DNA of 64,000 nucleotides from Apostichopus californicus (taxonomy: Eukaryota > Echinodermata > Holothuroidea > Aspidochirotida > Stichopodidae): assembly GCA_020650975.1 (NCBI GenBank), contig JAIPMN010000730.1, positions 1 to 64,000 of the forward strand, read 5' to 3'. Position 1 is the first letter of the stretch; every line of letters starts with the position of its first letter. The position numbers were made by a program, and so were the translations under genes. Positions 57,901 to 64,000 of this stretch are shown here, in pieces. The notes beneath the pieces are model-generated. The model made no database searches and was not told where the DNA came from. It worked only from the letters and a program-made list of their open reading frames with translations.

Positions 57901-59944
57901 AGTTGATCAGTATTTGAATTTGGATAAGTCTCTGTATCTATGACCTATCCTATAAACCGTTCCCCTTCCATCACTCCTGCAAATCCCTCAATCCTGGTTT
58001 CCCTTTAAGTCCGCATCCATATCTCCCTTTCTTGACACCCCTCGCCTTTATCAACCTTCCAAAGATAACACTGCCTTCAGAGTCTCATATATATATAATG
58101 TGTGTGTGTGTGTGTACATGTCTCTTTGTTAATGTTATAAATAACCCTTATGTTTCAAATTTCTAGAGCTATATATGTGGAAAAAGTGACTTTTGAGAAT
58201 ACCTGTATGGTTGGGCGATATATCGAAAATTATTATTATAATTTTTTTTCAAGACGATTTTTTTTGAGGATTGAACAAATGACGATAACTTCTTGTGAAA
58301 GAAATTTATACTAAATGTGGCAAAAATTGTGTACGTTACAGTATATGTTTTAGAGGGGGTGCTCTCTTGTTTGAAGAAAAGAGATAGATCTGCTTCACAT
58401 ATCGATTCAGTGTCCTTGGATCTAATCTTGGATGAGATGTACATATTGTACAGTAAACTATTGTAATTGTATATAGCAAGCCTGATGAGAGGTGTACTCC
58501 TGACATTTTGAACAAATAAAATTATACAGCACAGAGGAGTCCGAGGAACACATGTGATAATGAAATGAAATTGCCAGATTTCATTTTACGTGTTACACTG
58601 TACTTTATGCACTGTGGATACCGTATAGTGTAGTACATGATTATACTGTGCCAGAAAATACAGTCAGTATTAAGCATATGCCTGCAGAGTGGCACGATAA
58701 ATTTCATGTAGGTATATTAGTAGATCTTTCAGCCTCGTATTTTGTTTTTAAGTTTATTGTAAACTAAGTCTTTAAGAGATTTTTATGAATTGTGAAAACA
58801 TACTTTGGGTGAAATTTCTCATACTGTATACTGTTGGTGGGTTTCTATCTGCATACAGTTATATACAGCGCAGTGTACATGTGTACTGGGTACAGTGATA
58901 TGGACTGTTTTTGCCCTTCCAACTGCGGTGGCTGTTGAAGGACAAATTGTAAAATCCAGTCCTCAGTAAACATACTTAATACTTTGTTAAGGTTAAGATC
59001 AGAAGATGCATGCAGATGTACTATGCACACAGCACAGTACTTCTACAGTACCTACAGAATGCTATCATGAATTCTATATCAGACAGCTGGAATCATTTCT
59101 CATTCAAGTACTTGAGTGGGCAGGCTACATTTATAGTTCTTCCTCAGACTGATCCCAAGGGAACTTCTTGTAAGAGGAGAGTATCTTCCCAGCTGTCTCA
59201 GTCTGTTATTTTTGTCAAGTTTGTATTACATGCCAGACAACCACTTTTAATGAAGTACTTTATTATACATGTATACAGTATAATATTATATATTACGAAT
59301 ATTAATCAATGCTATTCAGATTTCAGAATGTATTAGCTTTCACTGCTTCAACTTACAGCTAACATTTTCTTTGATTTATTTCCCAGTCTTATCATGGTTA
59401 CTGTGTGTACACATGTTTACTTTTATGTACAACACTGTAATAAATACTACTTAGTCTAGTACAGCAGGAGTTATTTTTGAACTTTGCATGTAATTTACCC
59501 TCAGCTCTGTCAATGCATGTCATTCATAAAGCTGCCGGTTTTGAAAATAAGCATAATTCCGGACAATTTTAATATATTTAACTCGCAGAATATTTTCCGT
59601 TAATACTATTTGAGATCCAGTTTGACTGGTGCGCTAATGAAATGCACGTTATGGGCCTTAAAATATAAAAATTACTTTTTTATTTTTGCCTGACCAGCAT
59701 TAATGCAAACTTCTAGCTTCATTAATTTTCAAATCTTTCGGGACTTATTAAAACGGGTTGAAAAGCTTTCTCTTGCTCATTCTTTGCTTAAAGCAAATTG
59801 AAGAATTTTGTGCTAAATTGATGACGGTGATGGGGTGTATACAGTACATATACATGTATGTGTGTTTGTATGTATTTATGTGCATGTGCAGTGTATTCAT
59901 GCCTCCGGATGCAAACACAGCAAGATAGATCAACTTGAGAGGTC

Positions 59945-60045
59945 ATCAGTTTTGGCCCCCAAAATATGCTAGAAAATATGCTAGAAATTAGATGACGGTT
60001 GCTTCTGCTCAAAATTTCAACAACCTTTTTTGTCAATGACATTCT
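59945..60045 (-). mobile_element. Diverged fragment of the TTAA-bounded MITE
   Basis: On the minus strand the sequence runs through an AAGGTTGTTGAAATTTTGA-like block to CTAGCATATTTTGGGGGCCAA, resembling the right third of the element at 53029-53283. CTAGCATATTTT is locally doubled. Confidence 0.35.
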
Positions 60046-60654
60046 AAAAACCTGAAATCCGAACTGAGATGTCTAATCGTCTCTTTAAGCAATCCTCAAT
60101 GTCTGGGAATAAATCTGGGGAATCAGAAACTTCAGAAGAGTATGTTTGAAAACTTGGAGCACTTGTAACTAACGATATTGATGACCTATAAAATTGACTA
60201 AGGGGTACATAGTAGTAGAAGTAGTAGTAGTCGTCCTGAACTGCTTTCTCAGGCTTTTGTGTCCTGCTGTATGGAAAAATGGTCACCTCCATGCATGTGT
60301 GTATTTTGTTCAAAAACTTGTCCAAACTTAGATGTACACCACAATATCCAAGAACAGTTTCTGGAGTATTTCTGATATCTTGAAATTTAAACTACATAAT
60401 ATATTCTTAGTGTGTTCATGGCAGATGACCAGTGTTTAATACAAAAGGCGATATTCAGTTTCATTGTATCGTATATTTAGCTTGAAGGGGAGAAAAAAAT
60501 AATAAGATAAAAGTAGCTGGGACCGTCTCTCTCTGTTCTCTGTCCCTCACCGCTTTTATGAAAGCCAGTTCATCAGATAGCCGTACATATTTTGCTTTAA
60601 TATCTGAAGTTTGTGATAACATGTCTCCCCTCGGTTTGATTTTTTTGTTTCCAG

Positions 60655-63358
60655 ATGAGGCACACAGTAGCCATCACGTACAAGTCTGTGGGGACCCAGA
60701 CCCTCGTGGACCGGGGAACCCAGACTGCCCCCATTCTGGGCGGGCGTATGTTCTCACAACAGAAGTCGCTCTCCAAGTTTCCAGTGCCACCTCTGCAACA
60801 GACTCTCTATAAATATCTATTACAACTCCAGCCTCTCGTTGGACCAGAAGAATACGAACAGACCAAACAAGTGAGTCTTTCGACGAAAATGTTGTTACTT
60901 TGGAAATTTAACTTTTTGCTATCACACGTTTTGCAGTGAGATCATTTATTCGTGGGGATCTTTCCAATTTTACCTCACAGAGAAATGAATATTTAGAAAA
61001 ATAAGTTTCTAACAATTCAAAATGCAGTGGCTTTACCTTGATTACATTAGAATATACACTCATGTCATTGGTGAGAAATGGAGTTGACAGAAGTGTTTGT
61101 ATCTTTAGAAATAAAATTAAAACTTTTAAATGTTTTGAAAATGGTGTTTTTGAATACCACTTAAACTCATCACTTTTCATCTTCAACTTGAATGTTCATA
61201 TTTGTAGTATACAAAAACTTCCAATGATTTATTATATCGTCTTTTACTAACATCATATTGTACCTGAGTATATTATGTTTCTCTTTCCTTTACTTCAGAT
61301 CGTGGACGACTTTGGAAAATCTGAAGGAATGGGCGAAAAGTTGCAAATGGGCTTACTCCAGAAGTTCAAAAGGAAAGATAATTGGGTAAAGAGAAAAGAT
61401 TAAATTTATACTGATACTTTATCGGTACTACTTAGGGTTTTTATTAACTTTGTGATGATGTTCCAGTCAGACCATTAATAACATTTTAATATACTGCAGT
61501 TTCCTGCAGGTTTCGAAGAGATAGTGTACAGTAAACAAGAATTAGCATTTTATCACAAAATCTACCCTAATCACCATACTGTAGATACCATCTGTAAAAC
61601 AAAGCTTGTTATGGGTAAGAAGGTAGGTCACCATTAATATTGGACATTTTGTGGATAAGATGAAATTTGTGGATAAGAAGAAATAAGATGCCATAAATTT
61701 TTTCATAATTTGTCATCTGAATATCGTCAAGGTAATAATCGTACAATTCGTTTCCGCATGATAAACACCTAAATTGATTTAATTTAATAATAAAGAAGGG
61801 CTCAATATAGTCCAGACAGTAAAACTCAAAAGTTAGAGCAGGTGGACCTTACATTACACACTCCCCTTCCCTACCCCAAGAATGAGACAGAACAGATCAC
61901 ACACCGTTACACTGTTATCAAGAATACCATGAAAGTCACCGTGAAAAAGCCCTACACCTAGATGTAGTCGACACTTGAAAATGTGAAACAAGAAGATAAT
62001 CAAGGTCAGATCTCGAGATCAGGATACCAGATAACCGACTGGCCTACTCTGTAAATCAATGAGACCAAAGTCCTGGATGGCCTGGATATTATGACAATAG
62101 GTACTACCCAGTGGAAAGGTCTAGGAACTCAGCAGTGTTTAATGTCGTCAGCTAATTGCAGTAATTAGAATAGATAAATAATGCTGATAAAGTTGGTCTC
62201 CCAGATTTGTACGAACTTGGATGAATGATATCCGTCATACCAGGTGTGCAAACTTTGTTACGAGTATATATATAGTTTTGTGTTTTTATGGGAAGTTCTT
62301 GACAGATGTTAGTCGCCCAGTGTAGTGGTAAAGTACAATGATATCATTGAGGCACATATATTCCTTTCAGCTACTAGTACTGTAACTCATTCTACGGTAT
62401 GCCCTAATCGAGCATATATGCAGATATATGCAGATATCATAACTGTAGACCTAGAAGGTTGATACAGATGTCTCAGTAAAGATATGAACAAAACGGCTAA
62501 AAAAGGAACTCTTTACAGGGATATTTTTGTGTGGCAGTCAGCAGATGATGTAAACCTTATACAATATTCCCCACGGTTCAGTCCCCCCCCCCTCCCACCC
62601 CCATCTCTTGTCGATACCCTCATGTTGCCCATTAGTGGATCATCTCAGAAATGATTTTTTTTGTGAATCCTCTAACTTCTCCGGCTTTTCCCGTCTGCCT
62701 GACATCCCCCCTTTACCCCTTTTCCGGCCAAACATGTTAACAAAAAAAAATTGCCTGTAGGTAAGATATCTAAAACAAAGGTTAGATTATACATGTATTT
62801 TTCAAATCAATAGTCTGTTAACTTTCTTTCAGCAAAATGTAGAGAAGTGTGTGACTGATTTTTACACTTTTTGCATGTAGATCATCCAATGTTCATTTAA
62901 AAAAAAATGTTGTGGACAACATTTGAAAGTTGATGGAGAAAGTTCTCCCTCCACCCAAAAAAATCACTGTCGGTACCCTGTTAGCTTTCCATAGCACATC
63001 CATTAAACACAATTCCGTTGTGGCTAAAATAACTAGAATTGTTCATGTACATACCTGTACAAGTCTCCAGATGAGAAATCAATCTGTGTTGGGTTTTTTT
63101 TTTCCTTTTGGTAAAATTTCTTTTTATCATGATACCATTTTAATAATTTAACAAAACCCTTCAATTTCTTCTCTGGTATTTTCAGTTCGCCGATTGGTGG
63201 TCGGATACAGCGTATCTCGGCTACAGAGAACCAGTCGTGGTAAACGTTTCACCGGGGATAATCTTCCCTCGACAAGATTTCAATTCTTTAGAGGGACAAA
63301 TTGAATTTGCTGCCAAACTCATCGGCGGTCTCTTGGACTACAACTATCAAATTGCTAC
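60655..63358 (+). CDS. CRAT: Carnitine O-acetyltransferase, 5' part (continues past the window)
   Basis: Transfers acetyl groups between CoA and carnitine in mitochondria and peroxisomes. Three exons are seen: 60655-60870 (72 codons), 61299-61385 (29 codons) and 63186-63358 (57 codons plus 2 nt), with donors GTGAGT, GTAAAG and GTGAGT. The translation gives FPVPPLQQTLYKYLLQLQPL, IVDDFGKSEGMGEKLQ, KRKDNW joined to FADWWSDTAYLGYREPVVV, SPGIIFPRQDF and EFAAKLIGGLLDY. These match the CRAT N-terminal region closely, including the W-to-(L/F)xxWW junction. The catalytic His lies beyond the window. ATG 60655 is the first codon of its exon, right after TTTCCAG; it may be the start, or coding may extend into an unseen upstream exon. 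The region before FPVPP has two TQT motifs and no obvious mitochondrial presequence. Confidence 0.93.
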
Positions 63359-64000
63359 GTGAGTTACACTATAGTTATACACAGGACAGAGGAAGAGTGA
63401 CAGATTGGTTTTGAAGCCATACTTGAGATAGAGGGGGAGGGGGGGATGGGGTTGGGTGGAGGGTGGGGTGCAAAGTGTTGAACAAACATTTATATAAGAG
63501 AAGGGATGAGAATTTGCTCCATTTTCGTTGAATATATCCAGCCCAGATACACTTAAGATTTTCAAAAAGTTTTTTTTTGTTCCTTGTTTTGAATGAGCTA
63601 TTGTGTTGTTTCACGGTGGTAAGAGTAATGTTGCTTTCCGTTGATTCTGAGCTCACCTGGCTGGCAACTAATTACTTCTGAAAATTTAATTCTCTTCAGA
63701 GAGGGGGAAACAGGATCAATTGTGTCAGATTTATCCCAGTTTAAATGCCTGTATTTCTGCAAATCAATGTTTTTGTTCATCCTGTTCTTCCTTTACCTGT
63801 CTCATCCCTTCTATTTTTGCACTTTCACATCTACCAAACCGAGCAACCTTTTCAATTTTAGTCACGGTTTCTTCATTTTCCACGTCATGGTCCACAAATT
63901 GCTTTCCACTTGAGTTTGTCATTAATAGTCAGATTACACCAGTTTGTCATGACTTTTGTCATAAATCAAGCAATCTCATCTGATGGTTATTGTACTTGTG

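Larger units (their letters stand above)
49139..60654. other. Intergenic region between the sialyltransferase and CRAT
   Basis: About 11.5 kb without a confident exon. It should contain the promoters and any non-coding first exons of both flanking genes, which diverge from here. It holds a two-copy tandem repeat at 49437-49790, a possible decayed Ig-like exon at 51600-51955, a MITE at 53029-53283, a minisatellite at 54715-54920, a purine/pyrimidine tract near 56658-56682 and a GT microsatellite near 58098-58115. Confidence 0.6.

Noticed and set aside
59010-59336. Plus-strand 108-codon open frame
   Set aside because: No recognisable domain, no convincing splice context and AT-rich composition like the surrounding intergenic DNA.

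Overview
This is AT-rich eukaryotic DNA carrying four spliced animal genes with GT-AG introns, many short interspersed repeats and minisatellites. Protein and repeat features fit an invertebrate deuterostome. An echinoderm, perhaps a sea cucumber, is my best guess, but that is inference and not proof. I assembled the gene models by hand, checking that splice phases and total lengths close in frame.

Layout. 1-2707: intergenic, with a repeat family. 2708-26439 (minus): an AK5-type adenylate kinase of 26 coding exons (about 1096 aa) with a DPY-30/RII-like N-terminus and four adenylate kinase domains, where vertebrate AK5 has two. 26440-26677: a 238-bp head-to-head intergenic region. 26678-31861 (plus): PIGK, the GPI transamidase protease, nine exons, 384 aa, complete. 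31862-35759: PIGK 3' end and intergenic. 35760-49128 (minus): a GalNAc alpha-2,6-sialyltransferase of the ST6GALNAC family with two alternative sialyl-motif-L exons. Reading-frame arithmetic makes these mutually exclusive. 49139-60654: intergenic, with repeats and a possible decayed Ig-like exon. 60655-63358 (plus): the first visible coding exons of carnitine O-acetyltransferase (CRAT), which runs off the right edge.

The order and orientation AK5 / PIGK (head to head) / ST6GALNAC (tail to tail with PIGK) matches what I recall of human chromosome 1p31, so the block looks like ancient conserved microsynteny. The products do not form one pathway. AK5 handles nucleotide phosphotransfer, possibly in cilia. 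PIGK attaches GPI anchors in the ER. The sialyltransferase caps glycans in the Golgi. CRAT buffers acyl-CoA.

The most unusual points are: (1) the forced choice between two L-motif exons in the sialyltransferase; (2) a four-domain AK5 whose third domain has lost key arginines, with two 66-nt duplicated linker exons; (3) two TQT (LC8-binding-like) motifs at the visible N-terminus of CRAT; (4) a small repeat made of consecutive perfect hairpins; (5) a TTAA-bounded MITE family; (6) a long hairpin at 45466-45547.
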